Counted from the first letter of the stretch, positions 17,617 to 26,539 are shown. The stretch is 64,000 nucleotides of DNA from Clostridia bacterium (GCA_017461365.1 JAFTYG010000047.1:1-64000), one strand, 5' to 3'. Notes: generated by a model from the letters alone, not told the origin. Numbers and translations are program-made.

Positions 17617-17913
17617 ATGGCAAAGGAATATACATGGAATATCGACGAGCAGGTCGTAAACGTTGAAACTGAGGAGGAGGAAACGGTGACGCACAGTGTG
17701 TCGCTCGTTTGCTCAAATCTTACGGGAAAGGCTATTATTACGATAGACGGCAGTGAGTTTGACATCAGTGTGCGTCCTTTTGGTCTGCGTGGCACAAATC
17801 AGGTGTTCAGGCTCGGGGATATGGCGGCTATTATTGATTTTCCCAAAAAGGGTGAGCCTGACATCGTTATTGACGGCAAATACGTGCGGTCGGGCGAAAA
17901 ATATGAGGCTTAA
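17617..17913 (+). CDS. Small all-beta protein of unknown function
   Basis: A 98-aa cytosolic protein without signal peptide or membrane segment. Alternating strands with VDI/IDG turns suggest a beta sandwich: KAIITIDGSEFDI, TNQVFRLGDMAAIIDF, DIVIDGKYV. The strand-turn order loosely recalls FAIM-type domains, but I would not name it. AAGGAG precedes the ATG. It lies between the phage terminator and the ECF sigma gene and may be cotranscribed with neither. Confidence 0.7.
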   Translation: MAKEYTWNIDEQVVNVETEEEETVTHSVSLVCSNLTGKAIITIDGSEFDISVRPFGLRGTNQVFRLGDMAAIIDFPKKGEPDIVIDGKYVRSGEKYEA

Positions 17914-18007
17914 AGGGTAACGCTTCAGGTTACAGCGAAAATAATAAAAAATTTTTTCAAAGCACCCAACAAAATTCATTTTTTCGGCACTTTATAAGTG
18001 AAGGGCG

Positions 18008-19570
18008 GTGAGAAAGGTGAAGCGCGATATTATTGATAGCTACGCGGAAAAGGTCTACGGGTACGCGGTAAAACGTACGTACTCCCGCGAGGAAGCCGAG
18101 GAGCTTGCGCAGGAGATATTATTTACTGCGGTCCGCGATCTGCACAAGCTCAGAGATGCGGACAAGCTTGAGCCGTGGCTTTGGGGGATAGCGGGCAACG
18201 TAACGAAGAGCTTTCGGCGCGATCTCGGGAAACGGCGCGCGACGTATTCCTATGACACGCTTGAGAATTTGTCTTATGAGGAGAAATATTTCGACGATCG
18301 CGAGGAAATATACGCGTCTCTGCGGACAAAGGTCGCTATGCTCTCCGCTATATACCGCGACATAGTCGTTCTTCACTACTACGACGGTCTTTCGACAAAA
18401 GCTATCTCCGAGAGGCTTGGACTGCCCGAGGGCACTGTCAGGTGGCGTCTTTCCGAGGCTCGGAAAAAGCTGAAAAAGGAGGGTGTTGAAATGAAAGAAA
18501 CTGCGCTGAGACCTAAGAAAATGAGGCTGAACATATACGGAAACGGGGATTACAACGGCGTGACCGTACCATTTCCATTCGTATATATTGATGATGCTCT
18601 GTCTCAAAACATACTTTATTACTGTTATGAAAAGCCAGGCGGCGTCGAAGAGCTTGCCGCGCTTTGCGGTGTTCCCGCGTACTATATTGAGGACAGAATA
18701 GAAAATCTTTTGAGGCGCGAGGCGATCGTTGAAGCGACTAAGGGCAAATATCTGACCGATTTTGTGATATGGTCGGACAAGCACGGCATCTGGTGCGAGG
18801 AAAACGCCGAGAGGATGCTGATGCCTCTTATGGACAAGCTTCTCTGCGCTCTTGAGGGTATTGCGGAGGACGCGTCAAGGATCGAATTTTACAAGGCGGG
18901 CAAGAGTGAGGGCGACTTATTTTATCTTTACGGGGCTATGGCTTTTGCCTATGCGAGCGAGCATTACTGCAAGCTTCCCTACCCTTGGTTCAAGAAAAAA
19001 TATGACGGCAACGAGTGGTGTTACATCGGAAGCACCGAGAGCGGCACTCACCGCAGGATGGGCATAGGCATACAGCACAGCGCAAATTTAGGCAGCCGCG
19101 GCGGTTGCAGCCACACGGTGTATAACGGCTTCGGCGGTATTAAATTACGTCAGATGATGTACGACAATTACGTCAACGTCTGCGAGGATATTTTGCTAGA
19201 CGGCAAGACGGCTGACGTGGAGTCTGCCGCGAATGCAATTCGGGACGGCTATATTGTAAAGCGGCAGGACGGCAGCTTTTTTGTGACGGTTCCCTTTTTT
19301 ACGATAGAGCAGAAGGCGGAATTCGACGCGATAGCCGACAGGCATCTTGCGCCTCTTATGCCTGAGTATTCCGATGTGATAAACGGGTTTGTCTCAGGAT
19401 ATAAAAAGCTCTTTCCGAAGCATTTGGGGGATGATGCAGACCGCTTATGTCACAATACTTTTATGGGGGCTTACGAGGTGATTATCGGGTACGCGCAGAG
19501 GACGGGCGCCATCGCGATGCCGTCGCCAAGCTGTTACTGTGACGTTCTTGTACAGTTCAAGGAGACCTAA
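18008..19570 (+). CDS. ECF-type sigma factor with ~350-residue C-terminal extension
   Basis: A 520-aa protein. Residues ~10-80 are sigma region 2 (EEAEELAQEILFTAVRDL ... PWLWGIAGNV) and residues ~105-160 are region 4 (DIVVLHYYDGLSTKAISERLGLPEGTVRWRLSEARKKL). Residues ~205-250 form a winged-helix-like segment (GGVEELAALCGVPAYYIEDRIENLLRREAIV). The rest is an unrecognised globular region with conserved-looking Trp/Cys/His residues. No anti-sigma gene is adjacent, so the extension may hold the sensing or inhibitory role. The start is GTG at 18008; GTG at 18017, with GGGCGG at a better distance, is an equally good choice. Confidence 0.85.
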   Translation: MRKVKRDIIDSYAEKVYGYAVKRTYSREEAEELAQEILFTAVRDLHKLRDADKLEPWLWGIAGNVTKSFRRDLGKRRATYSYDTLENLSYEEKYFDDREEIYASLRTKVAMLSAIYRDIVVLHYYDGLSTKAISERLGLPEGTVRWRLSEARKKLKKEGVEMKETALRPKKMRLNIYGNGDYNGVTVPFPFVYIDDALSQNILYYCYEKPGGVEELAALCGVPAYYIEDRIENLLRREAIVEATKGKYLTDFVIWSDKHGIWCEENAERMLMPLMDKLLCALEGIAEDASRIEFYKAGKSEGDLFYLYGAMAFAYASEHYCKLPYPWFKKKYDGNEWCYIGSTESGTHRRMGIGIQHSANLGSRGGCSHTVYNGFGGIKLRQMMYDNYVNVCEDILLDGKTADVESAANAIRDGYIVKRQDGSFFVTVPFFTIEQKAEFDAIADRHLAPLMPEYSDVINGFVSGYKKLFPKHLGDDADRLCHNTFMGAYEVIIGYAQRTGAIAMPSPSCYCDVLVQFKET

Positions 19571-19591
19571 GACACAAATAGGCCATAACGC

Positions 19592-19643
19592 AAAAGCACT
19601 TATGACAAACGATTTTTGTTTCGTTATCATAAGTGCTTTTTTG
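19592..19643. terminator. Bidirectional terminator
   Basis: AAAAGCACTTATGA (19592-19605) pairs with 19627-19640 and is followed by T-run. It separates the convergent sigma gene and the quinone-oxidoreductase gene. Confidence 0.85.
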
Positions 19644-19701
19644 TTGTTTAGTTAAGCTCGCGTTATCGGACGTTAGCTAAGAGGAACGCCGTATTTTTGT
19701 A

Positions 19702-20688
19702 TTATTCGTTTTCGTCGCATACTCTGAGAACGACCTTACCGATATTTTCGCCGCGCTCGAGTATTGCGTGCGCCTCCTGTGCCTCTGTTATCGGGAGGGT
19801 GCGATATATCGAGGGCTTGAGCTCTCCGCTTTCAAATTTACACCACACCTTTTCGACTAACTGCGACAAGATATACGCCTTGAATTCGGGGGTACGGTTG
19901 CGAAGCATACTGCCCACAAGGTGCAAGCCCTTTGTCAAAAGCGGGCGGAGCTGTACGTTCGTTTCGGTGCCCGCAAGTGTGGATATGACTATCCAATAGC
20001 CGCCTTTTGCCATATATGGCAGGCTTTTACCGAGTGTTTCTCCCGAGAGGCAATCCATTGAGACGCTTACGGGAGTACCTCTTTCTTCCTCGTTTTTCAG
20101 TATTTCCTCGACGCTCTCCTTTGACGAATTTATTATAACGTCCGCGCCGAGCGGCTTTATTTTTTCGGCAAGCTCATCGGTACGCACCGAGGTGACGACT
20201 CTTGCTCCGAACGCCTTTGCCATGGGTATTGCGGCTGATGCGAGTCCGCTTGCACCTGCGGGGATAAAGGCGGTCTGCCCTGCCGTCAGGTGTCCCTCTA
20301 TAAAGAGGTTCAGGTAAGACGTGGCGTATGCCTCGGGCAAGGATGCCGCCTCGGTCATAGAAAGCCCTTTGGGGACAGGCATAAGCATATCGTATTTGAC
20401 TGCCGCATATTCGGCGTAGCCTCCTCCTCCGAGAAGCGCGCAAACACGGTCGCCCGTTTTCCATTTTGTAACGTCCTTTCCAATCTCGGTAACAACTCCC
20501 GCGATCTCGAGCCCCATCCATTCGGGACATCCTGCGGGCGAGGGGTACTTTCCCTGTCTTTGCAAAAGGTCGGCACGGTTGAGCGCCGCCGCGTGTATCT
20601 TGACGAGCACCTCGTCGTCCTTTATTATCGGTGTGGGTACATCCGACCAAACGAGGTCCTTATTTTCATTTACAAGCACTGCTTTCAT
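19702..20688 (-). CDS. NAD(P)H quinone oxidoreductase-like (PIG3-type medium-chain dehydrogenase)
   Basis: A 328-aa zinc-independent medium-chain dehydrogenase/reductase. The N-terminal GroES-like part reads AALNRADLLQRQGKYPSP, the hallmark of the PIG3/quinone reductase branch. The Rossmann part starts at QTAFIPAGASGLASAAI. Catalytic zinc ligands are absent, as expected. It probably reduces an enone or quinone-like intermediate with NADPH. GAGGA lies 8 bases before the start. It is the last gene of the 25606-19702 operon, 10 bases after the epimerase-like gene. Confidence 0.85.
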   Translation of the reverse strand: MKAVLVNENKDLVWSDVPTPIIKDDEVLVKIHAAALNRADLLQRQGKYPSPAGCPEWMGLEIAGVVTEIGKDVTKWKTGDRVCALLGGGGYAEYAAVKYDMLMPVPKGLSMTEAASLPEAYATSYLNLFIEGHLTAGQTAFIPAGASGLASAAIPMAKAFGARVVTSVRTDELAEKIKPLGADVIINSSKESVEEILKNEEERGTPVSVSMDCLSGETLGKSLPYMAKGGYWIVISTLAGTETNVQLRPLLTKGLHLVGSMLRNRTPEFKAYILSQLVEKVWCKFESGELKPSIYRTLPITEAQEAHAILERGENIGKVVLRVCDENE

Positions 20689-20698
20689 GATTTTATCC

Positions 20699-21700
20699 TC
20701 ACATATTATTGTTTTTCAGATATTCATCCATACGGCATCCGCGTTCACTCTGAGGCGGAGTATAGTCCTTTGGAATTCGGGATATTTCCATCTTCAAGCC
20801 GTCATACATAGGCATAAGCTCCTCTTGCTTCATTCCCGTCAGCGCCAACACCTTGGAGTTATCGGTTATCCTATGGAAGAGCCTTGCGTATTCAAGCTGC
20901 CAACGAACACTAAGCTTCTTTTCAGGGCTGAGTATGGAGAGATAATCTTCTTTATCCACCCAAACCGCCTCAAGTCCCACAAGCTCGCGGTAGTATTCGG
21001 CTATCTCTCCCCATGTTCTGTGCTCTGCCGAGCAGACGTTATAAAATTCCCTTTTCGCTTCATCCTTGAACAAAATGAGCGCTATCATTTTAGCGACGTC
21101 ACCGCCCCAACTGAGTGTGGCGGGCTTATCCTTTGCCTGAATGGGAAGAACGACCTTTTTTTCTTGCAAGGCGCGACCGACGCAGTCCTTGAATTCAAGT
21201 GTTACCAATTGAAGTCGCATTGTGGAAAACGTAGTAGCAGGTCTTACTACAGTCCAATTGCCGTAGGGCGACGAAACGAGAAGATCCTCCGCCCTCGCCT
21301 TATGTATGCAATAGTCGTTTGACGCCTTTAGCGCCTCGTCCTCGGAGGTATCCAAAAGTCTAGGGGAGGTCTCCCTGACAGGAATTTCCTTATCATCGTA
21401 CACACGGCATGAGGACAGAAAGATATAATGCCCCGTATTCTCCAAGAACAGCTTATAATAATCGGAAAACGGATATTTTCCGTAATCCATAAAGTTTACG
21501 ATACCGTCGAAGCCCTCCGCAAGCAGAGACTTCAAAAAATCCTTATCAAAGGCGTCGCCTTTAATATAGGTAACGTTTTCACAGCATGGCATCGCATCAT
21601 CAAGAGATACCCCGACAACTGCATATCCAAGCTTTGCAAGCTCGGGCACAAGATACCTTCCCATAGCTCCCGTAGAACCTAAAACCAAAACCTTTTTCAT
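20699..21700 (-). CDS. NAD-dependent epimerase/reductase, short-chain (SDR-like)
   Basis: A 333-aa cytosolic protein with the Rossmann fingerprint GSTGAMGRYLVPELAKLGY at the N-terminus, and FLSSCRVYDD / SNDYCIHKARAEDLL holding the Ser and YxxxK-like positions of extended SDR epimerases (here Y-C-I-H-K). It likely acts on a sugar or sugar-derived acid. The start at 21700 has TGAGGA upstream; the next ATG upstream lies within the SD. It is the fifth gene of the catabolic operon. Confidence 0.8.
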   Translation of the reverse strand: MKKVLVLGSTGAMGRYLVPELAKLGYAVVGVSLDDAMPCCENVTYIKGDAFDKDFLKSLLAEGFDGIVNFMDYGKYPFSDYYKLFLENTGHYIFLSSCRVYDDKEIPVRETSPRLLDTSEDEALKASNDYCIHKARAEDLLVSSPYGNWTVVRPATTFSTMRLQLVTLEFKDCVGRALQEKKVVLPIQAKDKPATLSWGGDVAKMIALILFKDEAKREFYNVCSAEHRTWGEIAEYYRELVGLEAVWVDKEDYLSILSPEKKLSVRWQLEYARLFHRITDNSKVLALTGMKQEELMPMYDGLKMEISRIPKDYTPPQSERGCRMDEYLKNNNM

Positions 21701-21711
21701 TTTCGTCTTCC

Positions 21712-22779
21712 TCAATTTCTATAAACTACCTGACCGTCTGATACTGTCAGGACACATCGATATCCCTCTGTATTACAGATATGATTTCCTGCCTTGTCGG
21801 TCAGGTCAAAGCCCTCATCGGTGTAATCGAATACGGCAATATCAGCTTTTCGTCCGACCATCAAGTATCCCCACTCATTTTCCTTTCCAAGAGCTTTTGC
21901 GGGATTTGCGGTGACGGCTCTGAAAATATCCTCTTCTCGCATACCGAGCGTTTGGGCGATATTCATGCACATAGTCATTCCGTAGCGTCCGCCGCGGGTA
22001 TATGCGCTGAATTTCGTAATGTCGGTGCTTATAACATCGGGAACTATACCGTACTGAATTGCTTTGGCAAGTACACCGAAATCTGTATGAACATGTCCCG
22101 CCATTCCCACATCAATAACAACGCCTCGCTTTTGGGCCTGTCTCATACTCTCAAAGCCATCCTCGGATACGTTATTTTTTCCGCCGTGAAAGGCGTGGGT
22201 AAGAATGTCACCCTTTTCGAGAGTATCCAAAAGCTCAGCCATACTAACAGGTGAATTCGAGCTATGCACCATTACACGCAAGCCTCCGGCGTGAGCAAAA
22301 TCACACGCCTCTCTTAGCGGTGTGGTATTCGACACCTCTGACATAGCGGTATCAAAATAGACCTTTACGCCGATAGCCTTATCCCCGAAGCGTGAAAGCG
22401 CATCCTCGGTCTTGGTAAAATCGGCACGGTTATTCTTTATGCCCACCTTGGCAAACACAACGTTTTTCAGCATAAATGCATCAAGCAAGGCTCTGTTGCC
22501 GTATTCTCCCGAAGCGTCAGCCGCCGCAGTCGTTCCAAACGGGAAACAGCTCATCTCGGCTTGTGTCCCGAACTTACTCGTGGAGATCCCTCTCATATGC
22601 ACGTGAGCATCCACAAGCCCTGCCGAAACGGTCTTGCCTTTCACATCATAAACCAAGTCGGCTGTGTCGGAAATATCCGTCTCTATTTTAGCTATCTTGT
22701 CACCGTCTGTCAGAACATCGGTATAGGAAAAAGCGTCTCCGTTCCACACCCGTCCGTTTTTAATCAATATTTTTGCCAT
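21712..22779 (-). CDS. Amidohydrolase / dihydroorotase-like metallohydrolase
   Basis: A 355-aa amidohydrolase-superfamily enzyme. Metal ligands are visible: HVH (residues ~59-61), a carboxylated-lysine candidate in GVKVYF, His in VMVHSSN, His in LTHAFHG and Asp in VISTDIT. It resembles the EF_0837/AHA_3915 deacetylase-like branch, which often removes acyl groups from amino-acid derivatives. A cyclic amide, lactone or N-acyl compound would suit this operon. Start region: GGAGGAG within the end of the oxidoreductase gene, 20-base overlap, so translation is coupled. Confidence 0.85.
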   Translation of the reverse strand: MAKILIKNGRVWNGDAFSYTDVLTDGDKIAKIETDISDTADLVYDVKGKTVSAGLVDAHVHMRGISTSKFGTQAEMSCFPFGTTAAADASGEYGNRALLDAFMLKNVVFAKVGIKNNRADFTKTEDALSRFGDKAIGVKVYFDTAMSEVSNTTPLREACDFAHAGGLRVMVHSSNSPVSMAELLDTLEKGDILTHAFHGGKNNVSEDGFESMRQAQKRGVVIDVGMAGHVHTDFGVLAKAIQYGIVPDVISTDITKFSAYTRGGRYGMTMCMNIAQTLGMREEDIFRAVTANPAKALGKENEWGYLMVGRKADIAVFDYTDEGFDLTDKAGNHICNTEGYRCVLTVSDGQVVYRN

Positions 22780-23773
22780 TGAAGCGCACTCCTCCGACTA
22801 TCTCCGACAGCACCTTTTGCACCAAATAGTCATGCTCGTAGGTAAAGGGATTGTCCTTTGTTCCCTGTATATACGCGTAAAAGTCCTGCATCATATCATC
22901 ATAACGGCCGTGATGGGTGTTATCCTCCACAGGAACAACTATATGATGATCCTCATAGGTCTTACCGTTCATAGAGGTATCCGCATAGGTCATACGTATT
23001 CCCTTTTCCAATGGGCAGATATTGACTGTACCCTTACTTCCCGACACTACAAGCTGACGTCTGCCGTATCCGTTGACCTCTACCGAGGAAACGTAAATTC
23101 TCGCCAGCGCCTTATCATATTCGAGAACGGCAAGGTTATTATCCTCGAAATCCACGCCGTCAAGCCCCGTATGTTTTAAAAAGGTAGTGATCTTTTTCGG
23201 CTCGCCCATCATATAAACGATCAGGTCGACAAGGTGGCTTCCGAGGATATACATAATGCCTCCTCCGAAATTTGTGAGCCATTTTTTATATTCCGCTCCG
23301 TGAAAAGTGCTCATTTCGGCGTTTATGGAATATATCTCTCCGAGGTCACCGTTTCTGATATGTTCAAAGCATTCGAGCACCGCAGGATTATAGCGGTACA
23401 TATATCCAAGCTGTACCGCCAGACCTTTTTCCTTCGCCGTATCGAGCACGTATTTATATTCCTCAAGCGTTCCGCTTGCGGGCTTGTCCATATGGATATG
23501 CTTACCTGCATCCACGCACATTTTCGCGTATTTCGTCAGATCCCACACGTCGCTTTCCACAAGTATCGCATCGGACTGCTCGATGACCTGCTCTACCGTA
23601 AGTCGGGGGAGTCCCTCATAGCCGAGCCAATCCCCACGCTTTTCTATCCATCGCTCGTTTTCCTCGGCATATCCTACGACCTCAAAAAGATCGGGAAATT
23701 TGCGCACGGCTTTCATTTTTGCCTCGCCGTGGTTATGTCCTATTCCTATCTGTCCTATCTTTATTTTTTTCAT
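22760..23773 (-). CDS. Gfo/Idh/MocA family oxidoreductase
   Basis: A 337-aa NAD(P)-dependent sugar or inositol dehydrogenase family member. N-terminal Rossmann GQIGIGHNHG, then the EKP-like motif as HMDKPASGT, then the C-terminal substrate domain with GGGIMYILGSHLVDLIVYM holding the catalytic His/Asp region. GGAGAG precedes the start chosen at 23773. It overlaps the upstream dehydrogenase by 4 bases (ATGA) and the downstream amidohydrolase by 20, so these are tightly coupled steps. It likely oxidises a hydroxyl of a cyclic or linear sugar; substrate unknown. Confidence 0.88.
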   Translation of the reverse strand: MKKIKIGQIGIGHNHGEAKMKAVRKFPDLFEVVGYAEENERWIEKRGDWLGYEGLPRLTVEQVIEQSDAILVESDVWDLTKYAKMCVDAGKHIHMDKPASGTLEEYKYVLDTAKEKGLAVQLGYMYRYNPAVLECFEHIRNGDLGEIYSINAEMSTFHGAEYKKWLTNFGGGIMYILGSHLVDLIVYMMGEPKKITTFLKHTGLDGVDFEDNNLAVLEYDKALARIYVSSVEVNGYGRRQLVVSGSKGTVNICPLEKGIRMTYADTSMNGKTYEDHHIVVPVEDNTHHGRYDDMMQDFYAYIQGTKDNPFTYEHDYLVQKVLSEIVGGVRFNGKNID

Positions 23774-24777
23774 TTTATATCTCTCCAATCAAACACAGTT
23801 CCTATAGGAAACGCGGGATCATCGCAAAGCTGATCATAAATCCGGGGCGCGGCTTCGGGAGATACCACGCGCGAGACGATAGGTGCGACCTGAATGCGCC
23901 CCGCAGCGATAAGCGACAAAATAGCCTTGCAATCGTCCTGATGTGTCCAATGGTGGGGGTAGGACTCGACCTTGGGACGGACAAAATTGTGCGCGCCTAT
24001 AAGCTTCACGCCCGGGCGGTGTACCTGTTGGTAATAATCAACCGAGCAATCGGACACCCGGGTACAGCCGAGCAGAGAAATACGCCCCATCCACGAAGCG
24101 CATTCTATCGCCTGCTTCATTGCGGCGGACACGCCTGTTACCTCTACCGTCGCGTTTACGCCCTTACCGCCTGTTACAGACTTTACCTTTTCGACAAAAT
24201 CGGGATCGGATGGATCAAATGCGTAGTCCGCGCCGAGCTTCAAGGCAAGCTCGCGGCGGGCGGGATTGAGATCGGCGGCTATCACGGGATACGCGCCGCT
24301 TAAGCGGCAAAACTGCAAAGCGAAGATTCCGAGCAGACCGAGCCCCATTACCATGGCGCTCTCGCCAAGCTCGAGCTCAAGCTTTCTCACGCCGCCAAGC
24401 CCCATAGACGCAATTATAACGAATGCCGCGTCAAGAGACGGGATCGAATCGTCCTCCACCTTAGTTATCTCAGCCTCGGTACGTATATTATATTTCGCGT
24501 GCTTACCGTGATATACGAGCACACGGTCGCCCACAGCCACGCTCCTCACGGCAGAGCCTACCTTCAACACACGGCCAACGCCGCAATATCCGAGAGATTT
24601 GGGAAATTTATTGCCACCCGCATTCTTCATTCCCATAATATTTGCGCGCTCGGTACCACCGCTGACTACCGTATATTCGGTTTCTGTCAGCACCTCATTT
24701 TCCTCTATATTGCGAACGTCCGCATCCAACAATTCAGCCTTATGTACATCGGTAAAAAATATCTGTTTGTTTGTCAT
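23770..24777 (-). CDS. Medium-chain dehydrogenase without catalytic zinc ligands (BchC/ADH-like)
   Basis: A 335-aa MDR-family protein. The N-terminus reads VVSGGTERANIMGM instead of the zinc Cys motif, a pattern of the BchC-like branch. GVGRVLKVGSAV and GDRVLVYHGKHA follow. The NAD-binding part has GLGLLGIFALQF. Likely dehydrogenation of a hydroxylated ring or sugar acid. Second gene of the operon after the dehydroquinase-like gene, 10-base gap; overlaps the next gene by ATGA. Confidence 0.85.
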   Translation of the reverse strand: MTNKQIFFTDVHKAELLDADVRNIEENEVLTETEYTVVSGGTERANIMGMKNAGGNKFPKSLGYCGVGRVLKVGSAVRSVAVGDRVLVYHGKHAKYNIRTEAEITKVEDDSIPSLDAAFVIIASMGLGGVRKLELELGESAMVMGLGLLGIFALQFCRLSGAYPVIAADLNPARRELALKLGADYAFDPSDPDFVEKVKSVTGGKGVNATVEVTGVSAAMKQAIECASWMGRISLLGCTRVSDCSVDYYQQVHRPGVKLIGAHNFVRPKVESYPHHWTHQDDCKAILSLIAAGRIQVAPIVSRVVSPEAAPRIYDQLCDDPAFPIGTVFDWRDIK

Positions 24778-24787
24778 ACTAAGCTCC

Positions 24788-25606
24788 TCACATCATTTTT
24801 TTAATATTCTCTATCACCGTTGCGGCGGTCCGCAGATGTATCTGCTCCTTTGTACTGCCCACATTGTAGCGGTCCACACAAAAAGCAATATGACTACCGA
24901 GAATGGGATTTATTATTCTTGAAGGTATGCCCGCCGATCCGTTTGCGTGATACGCAACGGGGGTGCGAAGCTCCTTTTTCAAAACAAGCATCGTCCTGTA
25001 GCATTCTTCAAGATCGTCCTCGTTTTCCGCTTTCGTAACTATCTTTATGACATCGGGGTTACGCTTCTCAAGGAACAGCGCAAGCTCCACCACCTGTTCG
25101 CACTTCATGGAAATTCCCGGGTGGCAGGACAGAAGCACCTCTGCATCCATCGAATGGATACGCTCGATAAGCTCGCATTGCTTTGAAATTATCGCCTCGT
25201 CGGTGACCACCTCTTTGGGGTTTCCCTTTGTGAATGAATATTTATCCTCGCCATAAAAACCTTTTTTCGAAGGCAGATCGAAGGTATAGCCCTGTATATC
25301 TACGCCCGCGGCTCCCGCCTCTGCGGCGCGGAGAAAGCTTGCCACACGCTCTTCCTCAGAATATCCCGCATCTGTCCACTCATAGGTGTTATTATAGTTC
25401 AGCGCGAGAACGGGAAGCTTTGTGGATGCTATTATTTTTCTCAAGCTCTCCACGTCGGTGTTCTCCAAAGACGACATATGAAGATCTATCATCGTCGCTC
25501 CGTCGTACATACAGTTTTTGATCTCGGCTATTGCGCCGAGAGTGCTTTTTTCCTTCACCACCCCCGCAAGGGCGGGAGACGGCAATTGTGATATTTTCTG
25601 TTTCAT
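24788..25606 (-). CDS. Type I 3-dehydroquinate dehydratase-like Schiff-base enzyme
   Basis: A 272-aa (beta/alpha)8 protein of the type I dehydroquinase fold. The Schiff-base Lys is in VIKIVTKAEN, the catalytic His in LLSCHPGISM, and the phosphate/carboxylate loop in ANGSAGIPSRI. The EWRVD motif that in AroD binds the substrate carboxylate is DLHMS here, so substrate or chemistry probably differs from 3-dehydroquinate. It is the first gene of a catabolic, not shikimate, operon. The start at 25606 follows GGAGG by 7 bases; an in-frame ATG 24 codons upstream has no ribosome site. Possible roles are dehydratase or retro-aldolase on a keto-acid. Confidence 0.8.
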   Translation of the reverse strand: MKQKISQLPSPALAGVVKEKSTLGAIAEIKNCMYDGATMIDLHMSSLENTDVESLRKIIASTKLPVLALNYNNTYEWTDAGYSEEERVASFLRAAEAGAAGVDIQGYTFDLPSKKGFYGEDKYSFTKGNPKEVVTDEAIISKQCELIERIHSMDAEVLLSCHPGISMKCEQVVELALFLEKRNPDVIKIVTKAENEDDLEECYRTMLVLKKELRTPVAYHANGSAGIPSRIINPILGSHIAFCVDRYNVGSTKEQIHLRTAATVIENIKKMM

Positions 25607-25653
25607 AATTTCACCTCCGCAAACAGTATAACACAATTGTCTGTCAAGGTAAA

Positions 25654-25686
25654 TATCAAATGTGCTATAATTTATCATATTTGATA
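25654..25686. promoter_or_regulatory. Inverted repeat TATCAAAT...ATTTGATA, candidate AraC operator
   Basis: TATCAAAT at 25654-25661 and ATTTGATA at 25679-25686 lie between the dehydroquinase-like gene and the divergent AraC gene. This fits a regulator site controlling both directions. Confidence 0.5.
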
Positions 25687-25695
25687 CAAAAGCTA

Positions 25696-25724
25696 TTGCT
25701 TGATTTTGGAAAATATGATATAAT
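25696..25724 (+). promoter_or_regulatory. Promoter of the AraC regulator gene
   Basis: TTGCTT and TATAAT with a 17-base spacer, about 30 bases before the AraC start. Confidence 0.55.
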
Positions 25725-25755
25725 TACTTTATAAAATGAGGGAGATTGGATAAAA

Positions 25756-26535
25756 ATGAACGCAGAAATTTTATCAGAATTGGTCATAACAAAGGTACGT
25801 TCCGTATCAACTATGTACAGCCCCGAAAACAAAAGGGCGAAGCGAACAGACAGAAGCCGTTGGGCAATGATCATCAAATATGAGGGCGAGACGGTCTACA
25901 CATCGTGCGGCAGCCGTTTTCTGTCCGATCTCAATCATTTGGTGCTCCTGCCCAAGGGCTGTTCCTATGAATGGCAATGCACGAAGGCGGGATACTTTTG
26001 CTCCGTAGAATTTGACAGCGATCTGACATATACCCACCCACTTGTCTTTTCGCTCAAAAACGGAAAAAGAATATTGAATATGATCAAAGAATTGGAATAT
26101 AAGCGAAATATTAAAAAACCGACAACCGAGCTTGAAAGCATCAAGGATGTATATTCGATCATACTTACGCTTATTCAATCCGAGCCCGAACGGTATCTGC
26201 CCACCGAAAAGCAAAAAAAGATCGCCCCCGCTATAGAATATATATCTCAAAATTACAACAAGAGCATTACAAACGATGAGCTTGCCGAGCGCACGGGACT
26301 TTCCACCGTGTATTTCAGGAAGCTGTTCACAGAGACCGTAGGAATATCGCCTATAGCCTACGCGCACGAGCTTCGTATTCAAAAGGCAAAGGAAATGCTG
26401 AGAAGCGATCACGGATCCCTCAGTGACATCGCTCACTCACTCGGCTATGCGAGCCTTTTCGATTTCTCGCGTGATTTCAAAAAGCATTGCGGTATTCCGC
26501 CATCAAAATATCAAGAAGGGGCGGAAAATATCTGA
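25756..26535 (+). CDS. AraC-family regulator of the 19.7-25.6 kb operon
   Basis: A 259-aa transcription factor with an N-terminal cupin-like sensor (residues ~1-140) and two C-terminal helix-turn-helices (NDELAERTGLSTVYFRKLFTETVG and SLSDIAHSLGYASLFDFSRDFKKHCG, ending PPSKYQ). Divergent from the six-gene catabolic operon; the 150-base shared region holds an inverted repeat. It likely activates the operon upon binding its substrate. GAGGGAG precedes the start. Ends 4 bases from the convergent DeoR gene. Confidence 0.9.
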   Translation: MNAEILSELVITKVRSVSTMYSPENKRAKRTDRSRWAMIIKYEGETVYTSCGSRFLSDLNHLVLLPKGCSYEWQCTKAGYFCSVEFDSDLTYTHPLVFSLKNGKRILNMIKELEYKRNIKKPTTELESIKDVYSIILTLIQSEPERYLPTEKQKKIAPAIEYISQNYNKSITNDELAERTGLSTVYFRKLFTETVGISPIAYAHELRIQKAKEMLRSDHGSLSDIAHSLGYASLFDFSRDFKKHCGIPPSKYQEGAENI

Positions 26536-26539
26536 GCTT

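Noticed and set aside
24788-25606. Annotation as aroD of the shikimate pathway
   Set aside because: Carboxylate-binding EWR residues are replaced and the operon is catabolic.
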